A stretch of DNA of 64,000 nucleotides from Sagittula marina (GCF_014196795.1 NZ_JACIEJ010000010.1:62001-126000), one strand, 5' to 3'; shown: positions 52,287 through 62,535, numbered from the stretch's first letter. Notes: generated by a model from the letters alone, not told the origin. Program-made: numbers and translations.

Positions 52287-52369
52287 ACCTAGAGGTTAGC
52301 AGCACTCGAATCACTGAACAAGAAAAAACGCACCTGTGCGGACGGGATTTCTTTGCCTGCTGGCTAAAT

Positions 52370-53467
52370 ATGACCAAATTTTCAGGAATGCCCCCCAATG
52401 GGGGAAGCTCTGTCGCATCGGCAGGGCACTACAGTGCTGTGTCCAACGGATCGGTAACCGCACCGGACAAGTGGTATCTGCTTCGAACCGTCGAGGCGGC
52501 CCGCGTGCCGCTTGGGCTAAAGTCCACGTCATTGACGCTGTTGCGCGCAATGCTGTCTTTCATGCGGTCTGATCGGGTCAGCCCAGCTAAGGTCGACGCT
52601 CACATTTGTTTCGCCTCGAACGCTAGCCTTGCTGAACGCGCCCATGTCAGCGTCCAAACCGTGGAGCGCCATATCTCTCGGCTCGTGGATCTCGGGCTCG
52701 TGGAGCGCGTGTGTAGCGGCAATGGAAAACGTTGGGCCCGCAGAGACCGAAAGGGCAGGGTGGTCCTGGCCAGCGGTTTGAGTGTCCTGCCCATGCTGGA
52801 CCGTCACCAAGAGCTTTCAGACATTGCAGAAGAGCATGCGGTTTTCGCAGAGCGTTTGCGCACGCTCAGGGACCGCTGCGCCCTCGCACTGGCCAATGTC
52901 AAAAACACTATGGGTCTTTCGAAAGACGATACCTTCTACCAACACGCCGCACGTCTCCTGCGACGCGCTCCATGTGAGGACGCCCTGAACGAACTGCTGA
53001 AAACGCTATCAGGGAAAGTCGTGGATAAGCCTCAGGATAACGATACTGATGCTGACAAATTGATGGTCCCAGACACTAAGGTTGAGGGGCACAAAGAACC
53101 AGAATTAAACCCATCAGTAAGTTCGACGAACACGTCAGATATTCATTTGGATGAGAACACCGTAAAAGCATCATTCCCAACCCTGTGTGCCGAAATAAGA
53201 ACCGCTGCAACACAACGCGAATGCGCTGACAGAATGGAACACATAGCCTCATGTTTGGGTCTCACACAGATCTGGCCAAAGCTATGCGCCAAAGGACCCG
53301 CTATGAGCTTCCTGTTGCTGGGATACATCCTGGAACGTGGCGACAAAGTCCGCAATGCGAGGCGCTATGCCTTAGCCCTTGTCAGAGACATCGAGAATGG
53401 CAGTTTGAACTGGCGCCAGCTTTTGTCACAAACTATACACTCACCAAGATCCAAGTTCGCAGCATAA
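52370..53467 (+). CDS. repC: Replication initiator RepC
   Basis: A 365-aa initiator of repABC replicons. The N-terminal part has LKSTSLTLLRAMLSF and the winged-helix region NASLAERAHVSVQTVERHI typical of RepC; the C-terminal part shows GPAMSFLLLGYILERGDKVRN. A central linker (about residues 220-265) is Asp/Ser/Thr-rich and encoded by an AT-rich stretch, where the replication origin of this family is usually placed. No strong ribosome-binding site precedes ATG 52370. Its leader is overlapped by the antisense RNA. Confidence 0.95.
   Translation: MTKFSGMPPNGGSSVASAGHYSAVSNGSVTAPDKWYLLRTVEAARVPLGLKSTSLTLLRAMLSFMRSDRVSPAKVDAHICFASNASLAERAHVSVQTVERHISRLVDLGLVERVCSGNGKRWARRDRKGRVVLASGLSVLPMLDRHQELSDIAEEHAVFAERLRTLRDRCALALANVKNTMGLSKDDTFYQHAARLLRRAPCEDALNELLKTLSGKVVDKPQDNDTDADKLMVPDTKVEGHKEPELNPSVSSTNTSDIHLDENTVKASFPTLCAEIRTAATQRECADRMEHIASCLGLTQIWPKLCAKGPAMSFLLLGYILERGDKVRNARRYALALVRDIENGSLNWRQLLSQTIHSPRSKFAA
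53020..53200. other. AT-rich segment in repC, candidate replication origin
   Basis: The coding stretch here is clearly richer in A and T than the rest of the window and encodes a low-complexity linker. In well-studied repABC plasmids the origin lies inside repC. No iterons are visible, so the position is by analogy. Confidence 0.4.
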
Positions 53468-53489
53468 CAAACAGATATTGTTTTTTAAC

Positions 53490-53507
53490 AAGTAATATCA
53501 ATTACTT
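53490..53507. repeat. Perfect inverted repeat after repC
   Basis: AAGTAAT (53490-53496) and ATTACTT (53501-53507), with loop ATCA, lie just after repC in an AT-rich gap. On the minus strand A-rich sequence follows; on the plus strand there is no T-run. It may be a weak terminator or an operator of the aldolase gene. Confidence 0.4.
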
Positions 53508-53543
53508 AGTATCAAAATGCGACGCAAAACAGGAGCCTTCATC

Positions 53544-54152
53544 GTGTCCAGGCCAATCATTGCCATCCTAAGAGGTCTGAGACCCAGCGAAGCGTTAGAC
53601 ATCACGGCGGCGCTCATAGAAAGCGGCATTGACCGCATCGAAGTGCCTCTGAATTCACCGGAGCCTTTGAAATCAATAAGTTTGATGGTCGACAGGTTCG
53701 GTGACCAGGCGCAGATCGGGGCAGGGACCGTTTTGAGTGTGGAGCAAGTGAATGACGTCGCCGCAGCAGGCGGTCGATTGATCGTATCCCCGGATGCGAA
53801 CACGGACGTCATTGGCCGCAGCAAAGCCCTGGGGCTCGCCAGCTATCCCGGCGTCATGACCCCCACGGAGGCATTCTCTGCCCTTAGGGCAGGCGCAAAC
53901 GGGCTTAAGATATTTCCCGCCTCTCTGATTGGGCCCGCCGGGCTCAAGGCAATGCGGGCCGTATTGCCCAGGGAGGTGCCTGTGTTTGCCGTTGGTGGTG
54001 CCGGGGCCGATAACTTTGGCGAATGGATCAAGGCCGGGGCTGATGGCTTTGGCATTGGCACGGCGCTTTTCACCCCTGGCTTGTCTGCCGGGGAGGTCGA
54101 GGACCGTGCCAAAACCATCGTCGCGGCTTACGACGCTCAGACGGAGGGCTGA
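53544..54152 (+). CDS. 2-dehydro-3-deoxy-6-phosphogalactonate/gluconate aldolase
   Basis: A 202-aa class I aldolase of the KDPG/KDPGal family that splits a 2-keto-3-deoxy-6-phosphosugar acid into pyruvate and glyceraldehyde 3-phosphate. The N-terminus SRPIIAILRGLRPSEAL, the GAGTVLS block and the Schiff-base Lys in GANGLKIFPA are present. The GTG start at 53544 follows AGGAG and gives the family-typical beginning; ATG 53517 is the alternative. The I-A-I-L-R-G start is closer to DgoA (galactonate branch) than to Eda. No other sugar-acid gene is next to it. Its 3' end overlaps the convergent ligase gene by 16 bp. Confidence 0.88.
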   Translation: MSRPIIAILRGLRPSEALDITAALIESGIDRIEVPLNSPEPLKSISLMVDRFGDQAQIGAGTVLSVEQVNDVAAAGGRLIVSPDANTDVIGRSKALGLASYPGVMTPTEAFSALRAGANGLKIFPASLIGPAGLKAMRAVLPREVPVFAVGGAGADNFGEWIKAGADGFGIGTALFTPGLSAGEVEDRAKTIVAAYDAQTEG

Positions 54153-55663
54153 TCCTCTTCCGCCAGCAGGTCGGCAAAATGCTTGGCGAACTGGTGTTTG
54201 AGGATCTTGCCCGTGGCCGCAGCCGGCAAGCTGTCTACCACGAAGATACGGCTGGGGCGTTTGTACCCAGCCAGCCTGTCGGCGGCAAAACTGCGCAGGG
54301 TTTCCGCATCAACCATGCCGGGGGCACGGGGCTGGACAAAGGCGATGACCTCTTCGTCACCGCCGCGGCTCCGCCCGATGACAGCGGATTGCACCACGTC
54401 TGGATGGTCGTTCAAAGCGGCCTCCACCTCTGGCGGATAGACGTTGAAACCGCCGCGGATGATCAGCTCTTTTGACCGACCGACGATGTGCAGGCGCCCT
54501 TGCGGATCAATGCGGCCCAGATCGCCGGTGCGCAGCCAGCCATCCTGAACCGTCTGCGCCGTGGCGGTTGGGTTGCGGAAGTACCCAACCATGACATGCG
54601 GCCCTCTCGTGAGGACCTCGCCGACGTCCGGGTCTTCGCCAAAGGTCAGGTCCAGTCTGACCTCGCAGCCGGGCAAAGGTGGGCCGACGGACGCGTCGGG
54701 GTCGCCAATCGCATTTCGGGTCCCGGTCACGCCTGCGGTGCTTTCGGTCATGCCATAGCCGTTTTGCAGCGGCAGGCCGTAGAACGCCTCTGCCTTGCGC
54801 TTCCACGAGGGATCGAGCGGCGCTGCCCCGGAGGAAACATAGCGGAGGCGGGGCGCACCGAGCGTGGCTTCGCCGAGCTCTTCGGCATGGGCCATGAGCA
54901 ATGCGTGCATCTGCGGCACGGCGGGCATGACGGTGGCCCCGGCGCGCAGGGCTTCGAACAGTTTTGCCGGATTGAACCGTGTGGCCAGTTCAATCATCGA
55001 CCCGGCACATGCGGCGGCCATCATCATGGAGGCGACGCCGAACACATGGGTCAACGGCAGCGCACCGTAGACGTGATCCTCGGGCACGAGGCTGCGCAGG
55101 GTCATCGACGCTTCGGCAGCGAACAGAAGGTTGGCGTGGGACAGCATGACGCCCTTGGGGTCGCCGGTGGTCCCGGTCGTGTAGAGCAGGATCGCAGGTG
55201 TGTCGGCGCTGTCGTCCACAGGTTCGGGATCAGGCAGGCCGGGCACGACGTGCAACGCGCCAAAGCTGGTAGGGCAGGGGGTGGCATCGCCTGCGTGATT
55301 GACGGCCTCGCGCGAGATGTGGCTGGTAAACAGCGTCACCACGGGCTGCGCATGGGCGGCGATGCGGGCAACCTCTGCCGCGGACATGCGCGCGTTCACG
55401 GGCACGGCCCAGGCGCCGATGCGCGAGGCCGCATTGATCAGCACCGGCAAGGCCAGACAGTTTTCGCCCACGATGAGAACGCGTTCGCCCGGAGCGGCAC
55501 CGTGATCGGCCAGCAGGCGTGCCGCGTCTTCGGTCAGCTTGGCATACTCGGCCCATGAATAGACGCGACCGTCGCAATCCTTGATTGCGGGGGCGTCGGG
55601 GCGCACGGCGGCGTTGTGGTCGACCAAGTGGTGAATGCGCGTTGGCGCAGTATGGTGTGTCAT
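54137..55663 (-). CDS. Acyl-CoA ligase of the dicarboxylate (pimeloyl-CoA) operon, PimA-like
   Basis: A 508-aa adenylate-forming CoA ligase. Motifs are LLYTTGTTGDPKGVMLSHAN (about 158-177), GYGMTEST, GRSKELIIRGGFNVYPPEVE and TGKILKHQ with the catalytic Lys near the C-terminus. It is the last gene of a minus-strand beta-oxidation operon, so it likely activates the acid that the other enzymes degrade. A medium-chain dicarboxylic acid such as pimelate is the best guess by analogy with the Rhodopseudomonas pim genes. Confidence 0.85.
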   Translation of the reverse strand: MTHHTAPTRIHHLVDHNAAVRPDAPAIKDCDGRVYSWAEYAKLTEDAARLLADHGAAPGERVLIVGENCLALPVLINAASRIGAWAVPVNARMSAAEVARIAAHAQPVVTLFTSHISREAVNHAGDATPCPTSFGALHVVPGLPDPEPVDDSADTPAILLYTTGTTGDPKGVMLSHANLLFAAEASMTLRSLVPEDHVYGALPLTHVFGVASMMMAAACAGSMIELATRFNPAKLFEALRAGATVMPAVPQMHALLMAHAEELGEATLGAPRLRYVSSGAAPLDPSWKRKAEAFYGLPLQNGYGMTESTAGVTGTRNAIGDPDASVGPPLPGCEVRLDLTFGEDPDVGEVLTRGPHVMVGYFRNPTATAQTVQDGWLRTGDLGRIDPQGRLHIVGRSKELIIRGGFNVYPPEVEAALNDHPDVVQSAVIGRSRGGDEEVIAFVQPRAPGMVDAETLRSFAADRLAGYKRPSRIFVVDSLPAAATGKILKHQFAKHFADLLAEEDQPSV

Positions 55664-55719
55664 GACTCCTCCCAGAGTGTGCGCATTGGGTCTGCGCCGG
55701 ACCTGTTCGTCGGGATGCC

Positions 55720-56139
55720 TCAGGCGTCGCCGCCTGTGTCGAGGCGAGCGCGTTTGAACACCCCGGTGGCAGAGGCAATGAGACGCCCGTCTTCGTCAAT
55801 CAGATCGGCAGCGAGGAACAGCAGTGACCGCCCGCCGCCAGTGACGCGGCCCGCTGCGGTGACGCGTTTTCCGGCAAAGGCAGGGGCCATGAACTGCGTC
55901 GTCATCGAGATCGTCAGAAAGGGCACGCGCCCGCTGTCATCGGCGGTCAGCGACGACGTTGCCCCCATGGCATTGTCCAGCAGCGTTGCCGCGATCCCGC
56001 CATGCAACACGTCATGGCGGTTCACGTGGGCGTCGGATACGTCCAGCCAGCAGCGTGCGCCGCCATCCGGGTGCCCGACCTCGACCGTATAGCCCAGCGT
56101 GCGCTGGGTGCCGGTCTCGCCCTTTATATGCTCGATCAT
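55720..56139 (-). CDS. PaaI-type hotdog-fold thioesterase
   Basis: A 139-aa thioesterase of the hotdog fold. The active segment HVNRHDVLHGGIAATLLDNAMG shows the HGG motif with the catalytic Asp on the following helix, as in PaaI/YdiI proteins. ATG 56139 overlaps the stop of the dehydrogenase gene (ATGA). It may rescue CoA from dead-end thioesters in the dicarboxylate pathway. Confidence 0.87.
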   Translation of the reverse strand: MIEHIKGETGTQRTLGYTVEVGHPDGGARCWLDVSDAHVNRHDVLHGGIAATLLDNAMGATSSLTADDSGRVPFLTISMTTQFMAPAFAGKRVTAAGRVTGGGRSLLFLAADLIDEDGRLIASATGVFKRARLDTGGDA

Positions 56140-57248
56140 GCGGCCCGTGCCATGGAGAGGCGGATGAACCGTTCCAGATGGTGATCGACGTCGCCAAAGC
56201 GGTGATCGATCATCGACAGACGCTTGGCAAAGTGACCGAGCGCGTATTCCTGCGTCATGCCGATGCCACCGTGCATCTGAATGGACTCTTCGACCACCAG
56301 ACGAGCTGCACGGCCGATCAGGTTCTTGGTCGCAGAGACATGCAGATCGCGTTCTGGTTGGTCGAGATTGCCGCACAGATTGATGACGCTCGATCGCGCC
56401 TGCTCGATCTCGATCAGCACATCTGCCATACGATGTTGCAGCGCCTGAAATTTGCCGATGGGCTGGCCGAACTGCTTGCGCTGTTGCAGGTATTCGACGG
56501 TCAGCGTCTTGATGGTTTCCATCAGGCCGAGCGCTTCGGCGCATTGTGCAGCGGTGGCGCGGGCGTGAGCGGTGTCCAGCAGCGTGTAGGCAGTGCCTGC
56601 CTCGCCCAGCAGTGCGTTTTCGGGCAGGGTCGCGTCGATGGTCATCTCCGCCGCCCGACCGCCGCCGTTCAGCGGGTAATCGCGCAGGGTGACCTGATCG
56701 CCGGGGACCAGAAACAGGCTGATGCCGTCCTGCGATGTCACATCGCCCGAGGTGCGCGCGCTGACGACAAAGCCATCAGCGGCCAGCGCAAACTGTACCA
56801 GCGATTTGGTCCCTGTGATCCGCCAGCCGTCGGCCGTGCGTTCGGCACGTGTGGTCACATGCGACAGATCATAGCGCGCTCCGGCTTCGGCATGGGCGAA
56901 GCCAAGGATGCGGCCTGCCACAAGGTCCTCCACCAGATCAGGGCGAGTCTGGGCAATCACGGTGCCCGACAGCAGCGCGGAATCGATCAACGGCGTCGGC
57001 AGACCAGCGCGGCCCAGTTCCTCTGCCACGACCATGATGTCAAAACCGGCGCCGCCAAAGCCTCCCTGATCCTCGGTGAACATGGCGCCGGGCAGGCCCA
57101 TTTCGGTCAGCGCGTCCCACAGTGGGGTGTCGAGCCCGGTGGGGCCATCGGTGGTGGCGGCGATCTTGTCGTGATCGGTGGCGTCGGCCAGATAGCGGCG
57201 CAGGCCATCCTGAAGCATCTGGCGTTCTTCGGTGAGGTTGAAATCCAT
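56136..57248 (-). CDS. Acyl-CoA dehydrogenase, PimD-like small subunit
   Basis: A 370-aa flavin dehydrogenase that makes the alpha,beta double bond in an acyl-CoA. The FAD and substrate regions are present (GGFGGAGFDIMVVAEELG, GITGTKSLVQFALAADGFV-like block, then QMHGGIGMTQEYALGHFAKR near the end). It matches the smaller partner of paired dehydrogenases such as pimeloyl-CoA dehydrogenase. The larger partner starts upstream with a 3-bp gap. Confidence 0.88.
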   Translation of the reverse strand: MDFNLTEERQMLQDGLRRYLADATDHDKIAATTDGPTGLDTPLWDALTEMGLPGAMFTEDQGGFGGAGFDIMVVAEELGRAGLPTPLIDSALLSGTVIAQTRPDLVEDLVAGRILGFAHAEAGARYDLSHVTTRAERTADGWRITGTKSLVQFALAADGFVVSARTSGDVTSQDGISLFLVPGDQVTLRDYPLNGGGRAAEMTIDATLPENALLGEAGTAYTLLDTAHARATAAQCAEALGLMETIKTLTVEYLQQRKQFGQPIGKFQALQHRMADVLIEIEQARSSVINLCGNLDQPERDLHVSATKNLIGRAARLVVEESIQMHGGIGMTQEYALGHFAKRLSMIDHRFGDVDHHLERFIRLSMARAA

Positions 57249-57251
57249 GTC

Positions 57252-58448
57252 TCAGAGCTCCAGAATCGTTTTGGAAATGATCGCGCGCTGCACCTCGTTG
57301 GAGCCGCCGTAGATCGAGAGTTTGCGGTTGTTGAAATAGGCCTGCGTGGCGGGCATCGCCGCATCGGGGCCGACAGGTTCAACATTGCTGCCCTCGTCCA
57401 GCGCCTCGGAGATGAAGGGCGCTGCAAAGGGGCCGACCGCCTGTTTGGTCAATGCGTTGATTTCCTGACGGATGATGGTGCCCTTGACCTTGAGCATGGA
57501 GCTTTCGGCGCCGGGGGCCTGTCCTTCGGCGGCGGCAGAGATGGTGCGCAGATTGGTGGTCGCCATGGCCATCAGATCGATTTCCACCTGCGCCACCTTG
57601 GCCGCAAAGAAGGGGTTTTCGATCAGCGGTTTGCCATGTTCCATCTGGCCGCCTGCGATGCGTTTGAGCGCCGACAGCCCCGCGCGGGCAAAGCCCACAC
57701 CGGCGATGTTGGTGCGCTCATGGGTCAGCAGGTATTTGGCGTAGGTCCAGCCCTTGTTTTCCTCGCCCACAAGGTTGCCGACAGGGACGCGCACGTCCTT
57801 GAACCAGACCTCGTTGACCTCCGGTTCGCCGTCGATCAGCACAATGGGGCGGACTTCGATCCCGGGCGTATTCATGTCGATCAGCAGGAAAGAGATCCCC
57901 TCCTGCCGCTTGCCTTCCTTTGACGTTCGCACAAGGCAAAAGATCCAGTTGGCGTGCTGGCCGAGCGTGGTCCATGTCTTTTGCCCGTTGACGATGTAGT
58001 CGTCGCCGTCGCGCACGGCCATGGTCTGCACGTTGGCCAGATCCGACCCGGCGCCGGGTTCGGAATAGCCCTGACACCACCAGTCATCACCGTTCAGGAT
58101 GCGCGGCAGGTAGTGTGCCTTTTGAGCGTCCGAGCCGAAGGCCATCAGCACCGGGCCAAGCATCGCCAGGCCAAACGGGACGATGCGCGGGGCGTGCGCC
58201 TTGGTGGTTTCTTCCTCAAAAATGTGGCGTTGCACGGCGTCCCAGCCGGTGCCGCCGTGCTCCTTGGGCCAGTTGACCCCAAGCCAACCCCGGTCGTTGA
58301 GGATGGCGTGCCAGTCCTCGTAATCCTCTTTTGTCAGACGCTTGCCGCCTGCAACCTTGTCGGACAGGCGCTTGGGCAGTTTGTCGTTCAGGAAGGCGCG
58401 CACTTCGTCGCGGAACGCCTTTTGCTCATCGGTGTAGCCAAGGTCCAT
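57252..58448 (-). CDS. Acyl-CoA dehydrogenase, PimC-like large subunit
   Basis: A 398-aa acyl-CoA dehydrogenase. Recognisable blocks are GWLGVNWPKEHGGTGWD, CQGYSEPGAGSDLANVQT and, near the end, SIYGGSNEVQRAIISKTIL. The pairing with a second dehydrogenase next to it is typical of pimeloyl-CoA and steroid side-chain dehydrogenases that work as heteromers. It starts 11 bp after the thiolase gene. Confidence 0.9.
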   Translation of the reverse strand: MDLGYTDEQKAFRDEVRAFLNDKLPKRLSDKVAGGKRLTKEDYEDWHAILNDRGWLGVNWPKEHGGTGWDAVQRHIFEEETTKAHAPRIVPFGLAMLGPVLMAFGSDAQKAHYLPRILNGDDWWCQGYSEPGAGSDLANVQTMAVRDGDDYIVNGQKTWTTLGQHANWIFCLVRTSKEGKRQEGISFLLIDMNTPGIEVRPIVLIDGEPEVNEVWFKDVRVPVGNLVGEENKGWTYAKYLLTHERTNIAGVGFARAGLSALKRIAGGQMEHGKPLIENPFFAAKVAQVEIDLMAMATTNLRTISAAAEGQAPGAESSMLKVKGTIIRQEINALTKQAVGPFAAPFISEALDEGSNVEPVGPDAAMPATQAYFNNRKLSIYGGSNEVQRAIISKTILEL

Positions 58449-58459
58449 CTCGATACCCC

Positions 58460-59635
58460 TTATTGGAAGATTTCAAACAGGCCAGCCGCGCCCTGGCCGC
58501 CGCCGACGCACATCGTGACGACACCCAGTTTGGCGCCGCGGCGACGCCCTTCGCGCAGCAGGTGCCCGGTCATGCGTGCGCCGGTCATGCCGAACGGGTG
58601 GCCGATGGAGATCGAGCCACCGTTCACGTTGAGCTTGGCGTCGTCGATGCCAAGAGTGTCGCGGCAATAGATGACCTGAGAGGCGAAGGCTTCGTTCAGC
58701 TCCCACAGGTCGATGTCGCCAACGGTCAGCCCATGGCGCTCCAGAAGGCGCGGAATGGCAAAGACCGGGCCGATGCCCATTTCGTCGGGTTCACAGCCTG
58801 ACACCGCGTAGCCAAGATAGCGGCCCAGTGGGGCGATGCCGGCGCGGGCGGCCTCCTCCTCGTGCATCATCACGAGGCTCGCGGCCCCGTCAGAGAGTTG
58901 CGAGGCATTGCCTGCGGTGACGAACTTGTCCTCTCCCATCACTGGTTTCAGACCGGAGAGGCTTTCCAGCGTGGTGCCGGGGCGGTTGCATTCGTCCTGC
59001 GCCAGGGTCAGCGCCTGATGCGTGACCTCGCCGGTTTCCTTGTCCTTCACCGCTTTGGTCACGTCGATTGGCACGATTTCATCGTCAAACAGCCCGGCTT
59101 GCTGTGCGGCGGCAGTGCGGCGCTGGCTTTCGACGGCCAGCGCATCCTGCGCCGCGCGCGAGATGCCGTAGCGCTCGGCAACGGTGTCGGCGGTGTCGAT
59201 CATGGTCATGTAGAGGTCGGGCTTGTTGGCCTCTATCCACGCCTCGCGGGCGTGGCGCGGCGTGGGCTGGTTCATGGAGATGCTTTCGACACCGCCGACC
59301 AACATGGCGCGTGCGCCTTCGTTGATGGCGCGGCCGCCCATGGCGATGGCCTGCAAGCCACTGGCGCAGAAGCGGTTCACCGTGGTCCCGGCGATGGTGA
59401 CGGGCAGCCCGGCACGGATCACCGCCTGACGGCCAAGGTTGCCGCCTGTGACATGCTCAGGATAGCCGGTGCCCCAGATGCTGTCCTCGATCAGCGCGGG
59501 GTCAATCCCGGCGCGGTCAACGGCGTGGCGGGCGACATGCCCCGCCATGGTGACGCCGTGGGTCTGGTTGAACGCGCCGCGTGCGGCCTTGCCGATGGCG
59601 GTGCGAGCGGTGGAGACGATGACGGCGCGGCTCAT
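58460..59635 (-). CDS. Acetyl-CoA acyltransferase (thiolase), PimB-like
   Basis: A 391-aa thiolase cleaving 3-ketoacyl-CoA to acetyl-CoA and a shortened acyl-CoA. The acylated Cys is in [15 protein letters not shown], the His in [10 protein letters not shown], and the second Cys in [10 protein letters not shown]. It overlaps the hydratase/dehydrogenase gene by 4 bp, so both are translationally coupled. Confidence 0.93.
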   Translation of the reverse strand: MSRAVIVSTARTAIGKAARGAFNQTHGVTMAGHVARHAVDRAGIDPALIEDSIWGTGYPEHVTGGNLGRQAVIRAGLPVTIAGTTVNRFCASGLQAIAMGGRAINEGARAMLVGGVESISMNQPTPRHAREAWIEANKPDLYMTMIDTADTVAERYGISRAAQDALAVESQRRTAAAQQAGLFDDEIVPIDVTKAVKDKETGEVTHQALTLAQDECNRPGTTLESLSGLKPVMGEDKFVTAGNASQLSDGAASLVMMHEEEAARAGIAPLGRYLGYAVSGCEPDEMGIGPVFAIPRLLERHGLTVGDIDLWELNEAFASQVIYCRDTLGIDDAKLNVNGGSISIGHPFGMTGARMTGHLLREGRRRGAKLGVVTMCVGGGQGAAGLFEIFQ

Positions 59636-61710
59636 GCTGAGGCCTCGTTCAGGTCGGAGAAGGTGCGGCCCTCAGCCACGAGCTGTTCGAGCAGCGGAGC
59701 GGGTTGCCAGAAATAGGGATCGTCCTTGGCCCAGTCCTTGATGTCGTTGAGCAGCGCGTCCAGCCCGACGCTGTCGGCCCAATGCATCGGGCCGCCGCGC
59801 CAGCGCGGAAACCCGTAGCCATAGAGCAGCGTCACATCCACATCGAGCGGACGGGCGGCAATGCCTTCGCCGACGACCTTGGCAGCCTCGTTGACCATGG
59901 CCGCCATGTAGCGGCGCTGAATCATTTCCGGGGTGAAGTCGAGCTGCGGGCGGTCGCCGCGGGCCTCGTCGATCAGCGGTTTCACAGCGTCGTTCGGTGT
60001 ACCCTTGCGACCCTCGTAGGTGTAATACCCCTGTCCGGTTTTCTGCCCCAGCCAACCGTTGTGGTACATGGCATCGGCCCATGTGGGCACGATGTCGCGC
60101 GGGTCGCGGTCGGGCGCTTTGCGCTGCCGGGTCATGTAGCCGATGTCGAGACCAGCCAGATCACCCATCTCGAACGGCCCCATGGGCAGGCCAAACGCCT
60201 TGATCGCCGCGTCGATCTCCCAAGGGGAGGCACCGGCGAGGATCATCCTGTCCGCCGCACCGCGATAGGTAGCGAGGATCCGGTTGCCGATGAAGCCGTC
60301 GCAGACACCGGCCTTTACGGCGGTCTTTTTCAACCGCTTGGCCAGAGCGAAAGCGGTGGCTGTCACCTCAGGCGCGGTGGTGTCCGGCACGACGATTTCC
60401 AGCAGCTTCATGACATGCGCCGGGGAAAAGAAGTGCAGTCCGATCACGTCTGCAGGACGAGAGGTCGCCGCAGCGATTTCGGTCACGTCGAGGTATGAGG
60501 TGTTGGTGGCAAGAACCGCACCGGGCTTCATCACCGCGTCGAGTTTGGTGAATACGTCGTGCTTGACGCTCATGTCCTCGAACACGGCTTCGATGGCAAG
60601 GTCCACGTCGGACAGCGCGGCATAGTCGGTCACAGTCGTCAGCTTGGTCAGGGTGCTCTCGGCGTCTTTCAGCTTTCCGCGTTTCACGGCAGCGTCGAGG
60701 TTGCCGGTGATCGTGGCGCGGGCCTTTTCCGCGCTGGCTTCGTCGCGTTCCACCAGTGTCACGGGGAGGCCCGCCAGCAAGCAGGCTGTGGCGATGCCCG
60801 CGCCCATGGTGCCGCCGCCGATCACTCCGACAGAAGCGATTTCACGCGGGGCCACACCCTTCAGCTCTGGCAGTTTCGAGACTTTGCGGTCGTTGAAAAA
60901 GGCATGGATCATGCCAGCGCGCTGTGGCGTTTCCATGAGGGACAGGAAGAGACGGCGCTCTTCCTTTATGCCTTCGTCGAATGGCAGGCGGGTGGCGGCC
61001 TCCACGGCGTCGATTGCGGTCAGCGGGGCGACTTCGCCGCGGGCCTTGCGCGTCCACAGCGTGCGGGCCGCGTCAAATGCATCGGCGTCATAGGCGGGGC
61101 AGGGCAGGTCACCGACGCGGCGGACGTCCACACCATCGGCCAGCAGACCCTTGGCGTAGATCATCGCCTGTTCGTGGACGTCGCCCTCGGCCAGGTGGTC
61201 GATCAAACCGATATCCAGCGCCTGATCTGCGGTGACGGAGCCGCCGGCCGGCATCATGTCCAGCGCCGGGCCAACGCCGGTGAGGCGCGGCATACGTTGG
61301 GAACCGCCCGCGCCGGGGATCAGGCCCAGCTGCACCTCTGGAAAGCCAAAGCGCGCGCCCTTGATGGCCAAGCGGTAGTGGGCACCAAGAGCCACTTCGC
61401 ATCCGCCGCCCAAAGCAGGACCGTGCACAGCGGCAATCACAGGTTTGGACGCGCGTTCGATATGTGTGCAGACGTCGGGCAGGTGCGGTTCCTTGGGCGG
61501 CTTTCCGAATTCGGAAATATCGGCGCCTCCAAGGAACAGCGCACCTTCGCCAAGGATGATGGCAATGCGCGCCTGTGCATCGGCATCAAATCGGTCGATG
61601 GCGTCCCACAGACCTTGCCGTACGGCGTGGCCAAGGGCGTTTACAGGCGGGTTGGCGATGGTGATGACGGCGATTTCGCCGGTCACGTCGTAGCGGACGG
61701 GGGATGTCAT
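59632..61710 (-). CDS. Fused enoyl-CoA hydratase/3-hydroxyacyl-CoA dehydrogenase, PimF/FadB-like
   Basis: A 692-aa bifunctional beta-oxidation protein. The N-terminal crotonase domain (1-280) has [20 protein letters not shown]; the Rossmann NAD domain starts with [21 protein letters not shown] near 295; the C-terminal dehydrogenase repeats carry [11 protein letters not shown] and [13 protein letters not shown]. The crotonase-first order is that of FadB and FadJ. It is the first gene of the operon; the IclR gene lies 12 bp upstream and may be co-transcribed. Confidence 0.93.
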   Translation of the reverse strand: MTSPVRYDVTGEIAVITIANPPVNALGHAVRQGLWDAIDRFDADAQARIAIILGEGALFLGGADISEFGKPPKEPHLPDVCTHIERASKPVIAAVHGPALGGGCEVALGAHYRLAIKGARFGFPEVQLGLIPGAGGSQRMPRLTGVGPALDMMPAGGSVTADQALDIGLIDHLAEGDVHEQAMIYAKGLLADGVDVRRVGDLPCPAYDADAFDAARTLWTRKARGEVAPLTAIDAVEAATRLPFDEGIKEERRLFLSLMETPQRAGMIHAFFNDRKVSKLPELKGVAPREIASVGVIGGGTMGAGIATACLLAGLPVTLVERDEASAEKARATITGNLDAAVKRGKLKDAESTLTKLTTVTDYAALSDVDLAIEAVFEDMSVKHDVFTKLDAVMKPGAVLATNTSYLDVTEIAAATSRPADVIGLHFFSPAHVMKLLEIVVPDTTAPEVTATAFALAKRLKKTAVKAGVCDGFIGNRILATYRGAADRMILAGASPWEIDAAIKAFGLPMGPFEMGDLAGLDIGYMTRQRKAPDRDPRDIVPTWADAMYHNGWLGQKTGQGYYTYEGRKGTPNDAVKPLIDEARGDRPQLDFTPEMIQRRYMAAMVNEAAKVVGEGIAARPLDVDVTLLYGYGFPRWRGGPMHWADSVGLDALLNDIKDWAKDDPYFWQPAPLLEQLVAEGRTFSDLNEASA

Positions 61711-61722
61711 AGTGTCTCCTGT

Positions 61723-62535
61723 TCAGTCGCGCAGAGTAAGCATTGCGGGCTGGCCCATCATGCGCTCAAGCTCTTGTACGGCGTCGTTGAGTTTGGGGCC
61801 AACTTCATTGGCCAGCCGGTCGAGAGTCAGATCCTGGGGCATGGCCCCGCAGGAAAAGACCACCGGTTCAGTCAGGTCGCGGGCGTGAAAGGGTTTCGAA
61901 GCCGCGTGAATGTTGCTGGCGAAATACTGATCCGGGGACGTGATGTTGAACCCCCGTGTCCGTAGTTGGTCGTAGGCGGTGCGGCGGGCCTGCTTGGCGA
62001 TGTCCAACGTCAGGCCCCGGTCTCCCTGGGCGTTGGCGACGGTGGTTTCAAACAGCTCTTCGGTCATGGCGGCCAGCATGGCATGGCCCGAGGAGGTGCC
62101 GTGAAATGGCAGACGGTGCCCGGTCTCCAGCCACAGGGAAGACATGCCGCGCGGCCGCCAGGTGCGCACGATCAACAGTTTCGCATTGTCACGCGCCAGC
62201 ATCAGCGAGAGTGTGCCGGTGTCATCTGCCAGCTGCTGCATGATCGGGCCCGCCAGCTCGACAAAAGAGATCGACGCCTGCGCCACATTCCCCAGCGCCA
62301 GCAGCGCGGGACCGGGCCGGTAGCGGTCGTTGCGGCGGGCGTGGGTCAGGTAGCCGAGGCTGCGCAGGGTGAAGGTCAGCCGCGACACGGTGCTTTTGGG
62401 CAGGCCGGTGCGCTCTGCGATTTCGGCGTTGCCCAAACCGTCGTCGCTGGCGCGAAAGGCGCGCAGAACGCTCAGGCCCTTGGCAAGGGTGGTTGCGAAA
62501 CGACGGTCGGTGGCGTCTGGGCTGGCGGTCATCAT
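61723..62535 (-). CDS. IclR-family transcriptional regulator
   Basis: A 270-aa regulator. The N-terminal winged helix-turn-helix is GLGNAEIAERTGLPKSTVSR (about residues 37-56), followed by the GAF-like effector domain. A GTG at 62547 overlapping the TRAP permease stop is an alternative start; neither has a strong ribosome-binding site. It lies between the TRAP transporter genes and the beta-oxidation operon on the same strand, so it probably controls both. Confidence 0.88.
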   Translation of the reverse strand: MMTASPDATDRRFATTLAKGLSVLRAFRASDDGLGNAEIAERTGLPKSTVSRLTFTLRSLGYLTHARRNDRYRPGPALLALGNVAQASISFVELAGPIMQQLADDTGTLSLMLARDNAKLLIVRTWRPRGMSSLWLETGHRLPFHGTSSGHAMLAAMTEELFETTVANAQGDRGLTLDIAKQARRTAYDQLRTRGFNITSPDQYFASNIHAASKPFHARDLTEPVVFSCGAMPQDLTLDRLANEVGPKLNDAVQELERMMGQPAMLTLRD

